Origin: JAVKFY01 sp040223615
Lineage (GTDB): Bacteria > Pseudomonadota > Alphaproteobacteria > GCA-2731375
DNA: 64,000 nucleotides
Reading direction: 5' to 3'
Assembly (NCBI GenBank): GCA_040223615.1
Contig: JAVKFY010000011.1
Span: 62,001 to 126,000 of the forward strand
The translations under genes and the position numbers were made by a program. A model generated the notes under the pieces. It was not told the DNA's origin. It saw nothing but the letters and a program-made list of their open reading frames with translations, and searched no databases. Position 1 is the stretch's first letter; the number at the start of each line of letters is the position of its first letter. Shown piece after piece: positions 8,112 through 15,850 of this stretch.

Positions 8112-9089
8112 ATGGCACTTGCATATCAGCTCAGCCCGTCAGACCTCGGCCGCTTCGGCAAGGGGTTCACGCGTCCGGAGTGCGTCATCTGCACCGCGAC
8201 GGGCGACCTGTTCACCTCGAACTGGAACGGCGGCGTCACCCGCGTGCATCCCGACGGGCAGCAGCAGGACATCGTCGCGAAAGCCGAAAAGCCCATCGGG
8301 ACCAACGGCTTCGCGTTGCTGCCCAACGGCGACTGCCTGCTCGCCAACCTGCACAATGATGGCGGCGGCGGGGTCTGGCGGCTGAAGCCCGATGGCCAGG
8401 CCGAGCCGTTCCTGGTCGAGCTCGACGGCAAACCGATCCAGCCGGCGAACTATGTCGGGCTGGATCGCAAGGGCCGCGTCTGGATCACGGTGTCGACCCG
8501 GATGGAGCCGCGCAGCCTGGCGCAACGGCCGGGCGTCGCCGACGGCTACGTCATCCTGGTGGATGACGCCGGCGCACGTCAGGTCGCGGACGGGCTGGGC
8601 TACACCAACGAGGGCATCGTCGACGGCAGCGGCGAGTGGCTCTACGTCAACGAGACCTTCGCCCGGCGCACTTCGAAATATCCGATCAGGGCGAACGGCG
8701 ATTTGGGGCCGCGCGAGACCGTGACCGAATATGGCGCGGGCGTGTGGCCCGACGGGCTGGCCTTCGACGAGACCGGCGCCTTCTGGATGACGTCGGTGAT
8801 CTCCAACCGCGTGATCCGCGTGGAACCGGACGGCAGCCAGCAGGTGATCGTGGAGGAGAACGATCCCGACGTGCTGGCCGCCATCGAGCACGACTTCCAG
8901 AGCAACAATTTCGGCCCGCACAGTCACGAGAAGATCCGTTGCGAGGTGATGCAGTCGATCTCCTCGATCGCGTTCGGCGGACCGGATCGCAGGACCGCCT
9001 ACCTGGGCAACCTGCTGGACGACACGATCTATACATTCCGCTCACCCGTCGCCGGACTGGCGATGGCGCATTGGGAGTTCAAGGTTTGA
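8112..9089 (+). CDS. SMP-30/gluconolactonase family protein
   Basis: Six-bladed beta-propeller (325 aa) of the SMP-30/gluconolactonase/LRE family, metal-dependent lactone hydrolases that open sugar lactones. Blade-like repeats with NGFALLPNGD, DRKGRVWITVSTR and TNEGIVDGSGEWLYVNET are visible; the Asn/Asp in the last segment fits the metal-binding set. No signal peptide. It is first of a three-gene plus-strand unit with an isopropylmalate-dehydrogenase-like enzyme and a Gfo/Idh/MocA oxidoreductase, which suggests sugar-acid catabolism. Confidence 0.88.
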   Translation: MALAYQLSPSDLGRFGKGFTRPECVICTATGDLFTSNWNGGVTRVHPDGQQQDIVAKAEKPIGTNGFALLPNGDCLLANLHNDGGGGVWRLKPDGQAEPFLVELDGKPIQPANYVGLDRKGRVWITVSTRMEPRSLAQRPGVADGYVILVDDAGARQVADGLGYTNEGIVDGSGEWLYVNETFARRTSKYPIRANGDLGPRETVTEYGAGVWPDGLAFDETGAFWMTSVISNRVIRVEPDGSQQVIVEENDPDVLAAIEHDFQSNNFGPHSHEKIRCEVMQSISSIAFGGPDRRTAYLGNLLDDTIYTFRSPVAGLAMAHWEFKV

Positions 9090-10186
9090 GTGCGAACGAG
9101 AAGACTTTCGACGTCGCGGTCCTGCCGGGCGACGGCATCGGCATCGAGGTGATGGAGTCGGCGCTGGCGGTTTTGCGCGCGGCCGAAGAGAAAGTCGGCG
9201 GCTTCAAGCTCGACTGCAACACGCTGCCCGCCGGCGCGCTGCACTACCGCGATCACGGCGTCGCCATGCCGGACGCCAGCTGGGCGGCGTGCGACAAGGC
9301 GGACGCGATCCTGCTCGGCGCCATCGGCTGGCCCGAGGTGCGCTATCCCGACGGCACCGAGATCATCACCCAGGTCGAGCTGCGCATCCGTCTCGGCCTG
9401 TATGGCGGCGTGCGGCCGATCCGGCACATCGCCGGTCGCACACCGGTGCTGTCCGACCCGCGCGCGAAGGACATCGACTTCGTCCTGGTGCGCGAGAGCA
9501 CCGAAGGTCTGTTCGCCGGCATGACCACCGGCGAGGTGATCGACGACAGCATCGCGCACGACCGCATGACGATCACCCGCGACGTGTCGGAGCGGCTGTT
9601 CGACCTCTCCTTCCGGCTGGCCCAGAAGCGCAAAGGCCAGGGCTATCCCGGCAGGCTGACGCTGGTCGACAAGGCGAATATCTTCCGGTCGATGGCGTTC
9701 TTCCGGAAAGTGTTCGACGAGCGCGCCGCCAACTTCCCCGACATCGCGACCGAGCGGCTCTACGTCGACGCCTGCGCGCTCGACCTGGTGCGCCGGCCGT
9801 GGGACTTCGACGTGATGGTCACCGAGAACATGTTCGGCGACATCCTGTCCGACCTCGGCGCCGGCCTGATCGGCGGCATGGGCTTCGCGCCGTCGGCCGA
9901 CATCGGCGACAACAACGCGGTGTTCCAGCCAAGCCACGGCACCGCGCCCGACATCGCCGGCACCGGCAAGGCGAACCCGACGGCGATGATCCTGTCGGCG
10001 GCGCTGATGCTGGACTGGCTGGCCGAGCGGCACGACGCCCCGGCCTGCGCGGCGGCCGCGAAAGCCATCGACGACGCCATGGTGGCCGCCCTGGCCGAGG
10101 GCCGCATCACGCCCTACGACCGCGGCGGCGAGGACGGCACCTGGGCAATCACCGAGGCCGTCGTGAAGCTGCTGCAGGATGGTTGA
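9086..10186 (+). CDS. Isocitrate/isopropylmalate dehydrogenase-family enzyme
   Basis: Beta-decarboxylating dehydrogenase of about 366 aa, NAD-dependent. It shows PGDGIGIEVM at the N-terminus, the LLGAIGWPEV block, RIRLGLYGGVRPIR, and the C-terminal family signature ENMFGDILSDLGAGLIGGMGFAPSADIG followed by PSHGTAPDIAG. The start is taken as TTG at 9086, overlapping the TGA of the lactonase gene by four bases; the protein then begins with the expected DVAVLPGDGIG. In this catabolic setting a tartrate/malate-type substrate is more likely than leucine biosynthesis, for which no leuC/leuD neighbour is present. Confidence 0.88.
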   Translation: MSANEKTFDVAVLPGDGIGIEVMESALAVLRAAEEKVGGFKLDCNTLPAGALHYRDHGVAMPDASWAACDKADAILLGAIGWPEVRYPDGTEIITQVELRIRLGLYGGVRPIRHIAGRTPVLSDPRAKDIDFVLVRESTEGLFAGMTTGEVIDDSIAHDRMTITRDVSERLFDLSFRLAQKRKGQGYPGRLTLVDKANIFRSMAFFRKVFDERAANFPDIATERLYVDACALDLVRRPWDFDVMVTENMFGDILSDLGAGLIGGMGFAPSADIGDNNAVFQPSHGTAPDIAGTGKANPTAMILSAALMLDWLAERHDAPACAAAAKAIDDAMVAALAEGRITPYDRGGEDGTWAITEAVVKLLQDG

Positions 10187-11204
10187 GGCCCTCCGCGTCG
10201 GCACCATCGGCGCCGGCTACTTCGCGCGCTTTCACCACGAGGCCTGGCACCGGCTGGGCCACACGCGGATGACCGCGATCTGCGACACCGACCGGCTGAA
10301 GGCGACCGAGGCCGCCGCGCCGTCGGGTGCCAAGGTCTATGTCGACGCAGCGGAGATGCTGGACAGCGCCAAGCTCGACATCGTCGACATCGCCACGCCG
10401 CCGGCAACGCACCTGCCGCTGGTCGAGGCGGCGGTGAAGCACAGCCCCGCCATGATCGTGTGTCAGAAGCCGCTGGCGCCGAGCCTGGCCGAGGCGGAGC
10501 AGCTCGTGGCCTGCGCCGAGGCCGCCGGCGTGCCACTGGTGGTGCACGAGAATTTCCGCTTCCAGCCCTGGTACAAGGAAGCCAAGCGGATCATCGGCCT
10601 GGGCCGGCTGGGCGACCTCTACGGCATCACCTTTCGCCTGCGGCCCGGCGACGGCCAGGGGCCGGAGGCCTATCTCGAACGCCAGCCCTATTTCCAGAAG
10701 ATGGACCGCTTCCTGGTGCACGAGACCGCGATCCACTTCATCGATACCTTCCGCTACCTGATGGGCGAGGTCGCGGCGGTCAGCGCCGACCTGCGCCGGA
10801 TCAATCCCGCCATCGCCGGCGAGGACGCCGGCATCATCCAGTTCCGCTTCGCCGACGACACGCGCGGACTGTTCGACGGCAACCGCCTGGCCGACCACAT
10901 CGCCGACAACCCGCGCCTGACCATGGGCGAGATGTGGCTGGAGGGCGCCGCCGGCGTGCTGCGCCTGGACGGCGACGGCGCGCTCTGGTTCAAGCGCCAC
11001 CACGGGCCGGAGATCGAGCACGAGTTTCGCTGGACGCCGCGCGGCTTCGCCGGCGACAGCGTCGCCGCTCTGCAACGCCACGTCATCGACCACCTGCGCA
11101 ACGACAAGCCGCTGGTCAACACCGGCCGCGAGTATCTGCGCAACATCGAGATCGAGCAGGCGGTCTATCGGTCGAACGCCGAAGGGCGGTGGGTCGAGGT
11201 TTGA
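10179..11204 (+). CDS. Gfo/Idh/MocA family oxidoreductase
   Basis: NAD(P)-dependent sugar or inositol-type dehydrogenase (341 aa). The Rossmann motif VGTIGAGYFA begins at residue 7, and the nucleotide-site block reads CQKPLAPS with Lys97 in place; the usual preceding Glu of the EKP motif is Gln here. The C-terminal substrate domain contains HETAIHFIDTFRYLMG. The gene overlaps the previous one by eight bases, so it is translationally coupled in the sugar-acid unit. The exact substrate is not readable. Confidence 0.9.
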   Translation: MVEALRVGTIGAGYFARFHHEAWHRLGHTRMTAICDTDRLKATEAAAPSGAKVYVDAAEMLDSAKLDIVDIATPPATHLPLVEAAVKHSPAMIVCQKPLAPSLAEAEQLVACAEAAGVPLVVHENFRFQPWYKEAKRIIGLGRLGDLYGITFRLRPGDGQGPEAYLERQPYFQKMDRFLVHETAIHFIDTFRYLMGEVAAVSADLRRINPAIAGEDAGIIQFRFADDTRGLFDGNRLADHIADNPRLTMGEMWLEGAAGVLRLDGDGALWFKRHHGPEIEHEFRWTPRGFAGDSVAALQRHVIDHLRNDKPLVNTGREYLRNIEIEQAVYRSNAEGRWVEV

Positions 11205-11214
11205 TGCTGCCGTC

Positions 11215-11302
11215 GTAGCCCGGATGGAGCGACGCGCAATCCGGGGCCGGCGTCGCAAACGGCACCCCTGCCCCGCATTTCGCTGCGCTACATGCGGGCT
11301 AC
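11215..11302. repeat. REP/BIME-like element with GTAGCCC...GGGCTAC ends
   Basis: An 88-bp extragenic element bounded by GTAGCCC (11215-11221) and GGGCTAC (11296-11302) as terminal inverted repeats. Inside are CCGGATGGAGCGACGCGCAATCCGG-type and CCCGCAT...ATGCGGG hairpins. This architecture is familiar from REP-type repeats of Proteobacteria. Its right end enters the acyl-CoA dehydrogenase gene and supplies its stop codon and last codons (11288 upward). It sits between convergent genes, so it may also act as a bidirectional terminator or transcription buffer. Confidence 0.7.
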
Positions 11303-13069
11303 AACGTCTGCAACGGCCCCCATCGACACCGGTTCGTCCGACAGCAGCAGGTCGGCCAGGCGGTCTTCCTTGGCCATGTCGGTGACCGCGAACGGATCTC
11401 GCGGCGTGAGGCGGTGGTCGACGGCCATCGACGCATAGAGCAGCCGGCGGGCGTCGCCGTGCAGGTTGTGCAGCGCCGCGCCTTCCCAGGTCAGGGTCGC
11501 GGCGCTGGCGGCGTGGTACAGCGCCGAAGTCGCCTGGCGGCACAGCGCCTCGTTCTCCGGCGTCCGGGCGACCTCGCCGGCGAAGCCGACGGCGCGGTCC
11601 AGCAGGCCCCGCACCCTGTCGACGAAGGCGGTCGGCGCGCCCTCGGCGTCGTCCAACTTGCGGTGCAGCGAGGCGGCGAAGGCTTCGTGGGCGTTGTGGC
11701 GGCCGACGGCGCGGGTGATGGCGTCGAGGCCGACGATGTTGCCGGTGCCTTCCCAGATCGAGCCGAGGTGCGCGTCGCGGACCAGGCGCGGGTTGGCCCA
11801 CTCCTCGACGTAGCCGCAGCCGCCGCGCACGTCCATCGCGTCGCCGGTGGCGCGGCGGCCATCGCGGGTGGCGCGGAACTTCAGCACCGGCGTCGCCAGG
11901 CGCAGCGCGGCCTGCGCCTCCTGGCTCTGCGCCTGGCCGTCGTTGCCCTCGGCCCGGTCCATGCAGTCGGCGGTGAAGAAGCACAAGGACAGCGCCTGCT
12001 CGACCGGCAGCATGAGCTTGAGGAGTTGGCGACGCGCGAGCGGCAGGTCGGTCAGCACCTTGCCGAAGGCGATACGGTGGCGCGAGACATGCAACGCGTC
12101 GTGCAGGCCGCGCCGCATCAACGCCGTCGACTTCACGCCGTTCGACAGGCGCGACCAGTTCACCATCTCGGCCATCTGCACGAAGCCACGGTCGAGCGAG
12201 CCGACCTGGTAGGCGATGGCGCCATCCAGCACGACTTCGCCCGAGGCCATCGAGCGGGTGCCGAGCTTGTCCTTTAGCCGGGCGATCCGGTAGGCGTTCG
12301 GCGTGCCGTCCTCCAGGAAGCGCGGCATGGCGAACAGCCCGAGGCCGCGCGTGCCGGGGCCGGCGCCCTCGGGCCGCGCCAGCAGCATCGCCACGCGGGC
12401 ATCGGCATTGGAGCAGAACCATTTGTCGCCGTGGATGCGCCAGGCGTCGCCGTCAGGGATCGCGACCGTGGTGGCGCGGCCGACGTCGGAGCCGCCCTCC
12501 TTCTCGGTCATGAACTGCGCGCCCTGCCACAGCTCGTCCATGTCGGTGCTGGTCATGCGGTCGAAGAACCGCGCCTTGACCGCGTCGTCGCCGAAGCGGC
12601 GCACCAGCATCGCGCCCGAGTCCGTCACGTTGATCGGACAGCCGAGCCCGAACTCGGCCTGGTTGAACAGGTAGGTGAAGGCATGCTTGGCGGCCGCCGG
12701 AAACGGCCGTTGCCAGCCGAGCACGCCTGGGCGGTGGCTCATCGCGTGCATACCGAAGGTGCCGTAGGCGACCTTCTCCATCTCGCGGTAGGACGGGTGA
12801 TACTCGATCCATTGCCGGTCGCGGCCGAAGCGGTCGCGCGGGTGCAGCACCGGCGGATGGCGGTCGGCGTCGGCAGCCCAGCGGTCCAACTCGTTGGCGG
12901 CGAGCCAGCCGAGCTGTTGCAGGTGCGGCTCCAGATGCGCGCGCAGATCCGGCGCCAGGTACAGGTCCAGCAGGTGCCGCAGCGACAGGTCGAGCTCGTA
13001 GAAATTCAGCCCGAAGGTGTCGGGCGCGATGGCGCTGGCGCCGGTCGGCGCCTCCATGCGCAAGGCCAT
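11288..13069 (-). CDS. AidB-like acyl-CoA dehydrogenase family protein
   Basis: FAD-dependent acyl-CoA dehydrogenase of 593 aa, longer than the usual 380-400 aa and matching the AidB subgroup. Visible marks are TYLFNQAEFGLGCPINVTDS, the FAD-site FMTEKEGGSDVG, WRIHGDKWFCSNADA and the C-terminal CGYVEEWANPRLVRDAHLGSIWEGTGNI. AidB in E. coli belongs to the alkylation response; many homologues are unassigned. The start at 13069 follows the EamA gene by 11 bases, so the two form an operon. The last codons and stop lie in a REP-like element. Confidence 0.88.
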   Translation of the reverse strand: MALRMEAPTGASAIAPDTFGLNFYELDLSLRHLLDLYLAPDLRAHLEPHLQQLGWLAANELDRWAADADRHPPVLHPRDRFGRDRQWIEYHPSYREMEKVAYGTFGMHAMSHRPGVLGWQRPFPAAAKHAFTYLFNQAEFGLGCPINVTDSGAMLVRRFGDDAVKARFFDRMTSTDMDELWQGAQFMTEKEGGSDVGRATTVAIPDGDAWRIHGDKWFCSNADARVAMLLARPEGAGPGTRGLGLFAMPRFLEDGTPNAYRIARLKDKLGTRSMASGEVVLDGAIAYQVGSLDRGFVQMAEMVNWSRLSNGVKSTALMRRGLHDALHVSRHRIAFGKVLTDLPLARRQLLKLMLPVEQALSLCFFTADCMDRAEGNDGQAQSQEAQAALRLATPVLKFRATRDGRRATGDAMDVRGGCGYVEEWANPRLVRDAHLGSIWEGTGNIVGLDAITRAVGRHNAHEAFAASLHRKLDDAEGAPTAFVDRVRGLLDRAVGFAGEVARTPENEALCRQATSALYHAASAATLTWEGAALHNLHGDARRLLYASMAVDHRLTPRDPFAVTDMAKEDRLADLLLSDEPVSMGAVADVVARM

Positions 13070-13080
13070 GAGGTCTCCTC

Positions 13081-14019
13081 CTAGGATTTCGGCGCGATGC
13101 TGCCGGCTTCGGGCGGCGCGGGCAAGTCGTCGCCAGGCCACATCACCAGCATGACCGCGACGCAGACCAGCGCCAGCGCCGCCGCCTCGCGCCAGCCCAG
13201 GGGATCGCCCAGCACGATAACGCCGCCGAGCACGCCGACCACCGGCGAGGCCAGGCTGCCGATGCCGCAGACCACCGGCGCGAAGGTGCCGACGGCGACG
13301 AACCAGCAGGTGTAACCGAGCCCCATGCCGATCACCGACATCCACGCCAGCATCACCCAGTTCTGCGCCGGGATCCCGGTAATGTCGGTGCGCTGCAGCA
13401 CGAGCCCCAGTACCAGCAGCGGCGCGCCGCCGAGCAGAAGCTGCCAGCCGCCGGACGCGATCGGGCTGATCGGCACCGGGTGACGTTGCATCAGGATCGT
13501 GGCGATGCCGAAGATCGCCGCGCCGGACAGCGTCAGCAGTGCGCCCAGCGGCGCGTTGCGCATGCTCGACAGGTCCTGGCCCAGAAGGCAAATCAGCGCC
13601 AGCCCGCCTAGCGCCAGCGCCACCGCGCGCCGCCGGGTCAGGCGTTGCCCGAGCCAGACCCGCTCGATCACCGCGATCCACAGCGGCGTGGTGTAGGCCA
13701 GAATGATGGCGCGGCCGACATTCATCAGTTGCACGCCGAAGGTGGCGCAGAGCTGGAACGCGGTGACGTTCAGCAGCCCGAACAGCACCAGCCAGCCGAA
13801 GTCGGCGCCGCCGACCCGCATCGGCTGCCGCCAGATCGCGCAGACCGCGAGCAACAGCACACCGGCCGGCACCACCATCAGGGCACGCAGGCTCACGGGA
13901 TCGATCTCGCGCAGGCTCAACGCCACCAGCGGCCACTGGCCGCCCCAGGTGAAGGCGACCGCGCCGAGGCACACCATGCCGAGCCAGCGGTTGCGGCCTG
14001 GATTCGCCGCTGCGGTCAT
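13081..14019 (-). CDS. EamA/DMT-family transporter
   Basis: Ten-segment DMT transporter (312 aa), clearly different in sequence from the tandem pair at 2031-3986. Features include the first helix VCLGAVAFTWGGQWPLVALSLREIDP, VQLMNVGRAIILAYTTPLWIAVIERVWLGQRL at the end of the first EamA repeat, and a second repeat ending in VIVLGDPLGWREAAALALV. The ATG at 14019 gives a normal N-terminus; an ATG at 14121 would add 34 polar residues and run into the divergent kinase gene. It is upstream of the AidB-like gene in one unit. Substrate unknown. Confidence 0.9.
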   Translation of the reverse strand: MTAAANPGRNRWLGMVCLGAVAFTWGGQWPLVALSLREIDPVSLRALMVVPAGVLLLAVCAIWRQPMRVGGADFGWLVLFGLLNVTAFQLCATFGVQLMNVGRAIILAYTTPLWIAVIERVWLGQRLTRRRAVALALGGLALICLLGQDLSSMRNAPLGALLTLSGAAIFGIATILMQRHPVPISPIASGGWQLLLGGAPLLVLGLVLQRTDITGIPAQNWVMLAWMSVIGMGLGYTCWFVAVGTFAPVVCGIGSLASPVVGVLGGVIVLGDPLGWREAAALALVCVAVMLVMWPGDDLPAPPEAGSIAPKS

Positions 14020-14095
14020 GATCTTGTCATCGTGGTTGATTGTGACAGTCGTGTTGGATTGGATGGCGCCGCTTGTTGCCGCGTTCCCCGCAAGG

Positions 14096-15043
14096 ATGAC
14101 CGTCTTGCGCCTCGTCGTCATCTACAACCCGGTGGCCGGTCGCCGCCGGCCCGGCTTCTTCGACGCCACGCTGTCGGCGCTGCTGCGGCACGGCTGCACG
14201 GTCGAACTACGCGAGACCACCGGGCCCGGCGACGCCACGCGGCTGGCCGACACCGCGCGCGCGGAAGGGTTCGAGCGGATCGTGGTCGCCGGCGGCGACG
14301 GCACCATCAACGAGGTGGTGAACGGCCTGGCGCAGCCCGGCCCCGAAGCACCGCCGCTGGCGGTCATCCCGCTCGGCACCGCCAACGTGCTGGCACGCGA
14401 GCTCGGCCTGCCGACGAAGCCGGACCAGCTGGCCCGGGTGATCGCCGCGGGCGAGGCGAAACCGGTGGCGCTGGGCCGCGCCGGCGAGCGGCACTTCACG
14501 CTGATGGCCGGGGCCGGATTCGACGCCTGGGTGGTGAACTCGGTCGATAGCAAGCTCAAGGCGCGGTTCGGCAAGGGCGCCTACGTGCTGATGAGCCTGT
14601 GGCACATCCTGACCTACCGCCGCCGGCTGTACGCGGTCGATATCGACGGCCAGCCCTGCATGGCGGCCTCGGTGGTGGTAAGCAACGCGCGCCACTATGG
14701 CGGCCCGTTCGTGATCGCGCCCGCCGCCGACCTGTCGCAGCCGAGCTTGCAAGTATGCCTGTTCGAACATGCCGGACGCTGGCACGCGATCCGCTACTCA
14801 GTGGCGCTGCTGACTGGCCGGCTGGCGAAGCTGGCGGATGTGCGGCTGGTCGAAGGCAACCGGGTGCGGATCAGCGGGCGCGAGGCCGGCGAGCCGGTGC
14901 AGCTCGACGGCGACATCGTGGCCGACCTGCCGTGCGAGATCGCGGTGCGGCGCGACGTGCTGCGGCTGGTTTATCCGCGTTTCGCCGCGCCGGATGCTAC
15001 CGTGGCGCCGCACGAGGGGAATATTCGCCGCGCCGAGGGCTAG
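14096..15043 (+). CDS. Diacylglycerol kinase-family lipid kinase (YegS/BmrU-like)
   Basis: Soluble lipid kinase (315 aa) of the DAGK catalytic family; it would phosphorylate diacylglycerol, sphingoid or related lipids with ATP. The NPVAGRRRPG loop lies at residues 11-20 and the nucleotide-site GGDGTINEVVNGL at 66-78, followed by PLGTANVLARELGLP. The C-terminal half carries the beta-sandwich with VQLDGDIV, the usual substrate-domain motif. The start at 14096 is 76 bases from the divergent EamA start. The next gene begins immediately after its stop. Confidence 0.9.
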   Translation: MTVLRLVVIYNPVAGRRRPGFFDATLSALLRHGCTVELRETTGPGDATRLADTARAEGFERIVVAGGDGTINEVVNGLAQPGPEAPPLAVIPLGTANVLARELGLPTKPDQLARVIAAGEAKPVALGRAGERHFTLMAGAGFDAWVVNSVDSKLKARFGKGAYVLMSLWHILTYRRRLYAVDIDGQPCMAASVVVSNARHYGGPFVIAPAADLSQPSLQVCLFEHAGRWHAIRYSVALLTGRLAKLADVRLVEGNRVRISGREAGEPVQLDGDIVADLPCEIAVRRDVLRLVYPRFAAPDATVAPHEGNIRRAEG

Positions 15044-15805
15044 ATGCCGAAACGTCCCGCACCGAACGCCGAAATCGCCGCCATCAAGGGGCTGCACCTC
15101 TTTCACGCCGGTCCCTCGCACGCGAGCCAGACGGTCCGACAATGCTTGGTCGAGAAGAGCCTTGAGTGGACCGGCACGCTGGTCGATCTCGGCAAGTGGG
15201 AACACGCCACGGACTGGTTCCAGGACCTGAACCCGGCCGGCTACGTGCCGGTGCTGGTGCACGACGGCGAGGTCTGGACCGAGTCGATCGATATCCTGCT
15301 GCACCTGGAAGATGCCTTTCCCGCGCCGGCGCTGGCCGGACCGCGCGACGAGCACTGGTTCGAGCTGACCGAGACCGCGCACGTGCCGTGCCGCATCGTC
15401 AGCCACCAGTTCCTGTTCGGTCAGCGGCGCATGCTCGACGAGGCCGGACTGGCGGACCTGGCGCGCAAGCATCGCAACCCGGAGCTGATCGCGTTCATGA
15501 CCGAGCACCGGCAAGGCTTCTCCTTCGCGCGGGTGCGCGACGCGGTGCGCAGAATCGAGCAGGTCTTCATCGAGGCCGAGGCGGCGCTGGCGGGCGCGCC
15601 GTGGCTGGGCCCGGCGGATCGGCCGGGCCTGGCCGACTTCCCGGTCGCCACGCTGGTGCACCGCCTGACCTACGCCAAGTTCCCGGTGGCCGAGGACTAT
15701 CCGCGCGTCGCCGACTGGTTCGCCCGCGTCGCCGCCCGGCCCCAGTTCCAGCAGGCCGTGGTCGAACCGGAAGGCGAACGCTTCAGGGAACTGATGGCGA
15801 GCTAG
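15044..15805 (+). CDS. Glutathione S-transferase family protein
   Basis: Cytosolic GST-like protein (253 aa) with an N-terminal thioredoxin-like domain (LHLFHAGPSHASQTVRQCLVEK; NPAGYVPVLVHDG with the cis-Pro; then TESIDILLHLED) and an all-helical C-terminal domain (GPADRPGLADFPVATLVHRL). The ATG directly abuts the stop of the lipid kinase gene, so translation is coupled. The reaction is unknown; it could be conjugation, isomerisation or ether cleavage. Confidence 0.85.
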   Translation: MPKRPAPNAEIAAIKGLHLFHAGPSHASQTVRQCLVEKSLEWTGTLVDLGKWEHATDWFQDLNPAGYVPVLVHDGEVWTESIDILLHLEDAFPAPALAGPRDEHWFELTETAHVPCRIVSHQFLFGQRRMLDEAGLADLARKHRNPELIAFMTEHRQGFSFARVRDAVRRIEQVFIEAEAALAGAPWLGPADRPGLADFPVATLVHRLTYAKFPVAEDYPRVADWFARVAARPQFQQAVVEPEGERFRELMAS

Positions 15806-15850
15806 CGCGCCTGCTACCATGCCGCCCACGACATGAGTGGGAGGGCGGCC

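Noticed and set aside
9086..10186. Biosynthetic leuB (3-isopropylmalate dehydrogenase)
   Set aside because: The family fits, but the gene is coupled to a lactonase and a Gfo/Idh/MocA dehydrogenase with no leuC/leuD nearby, so the leucine role is not supported.
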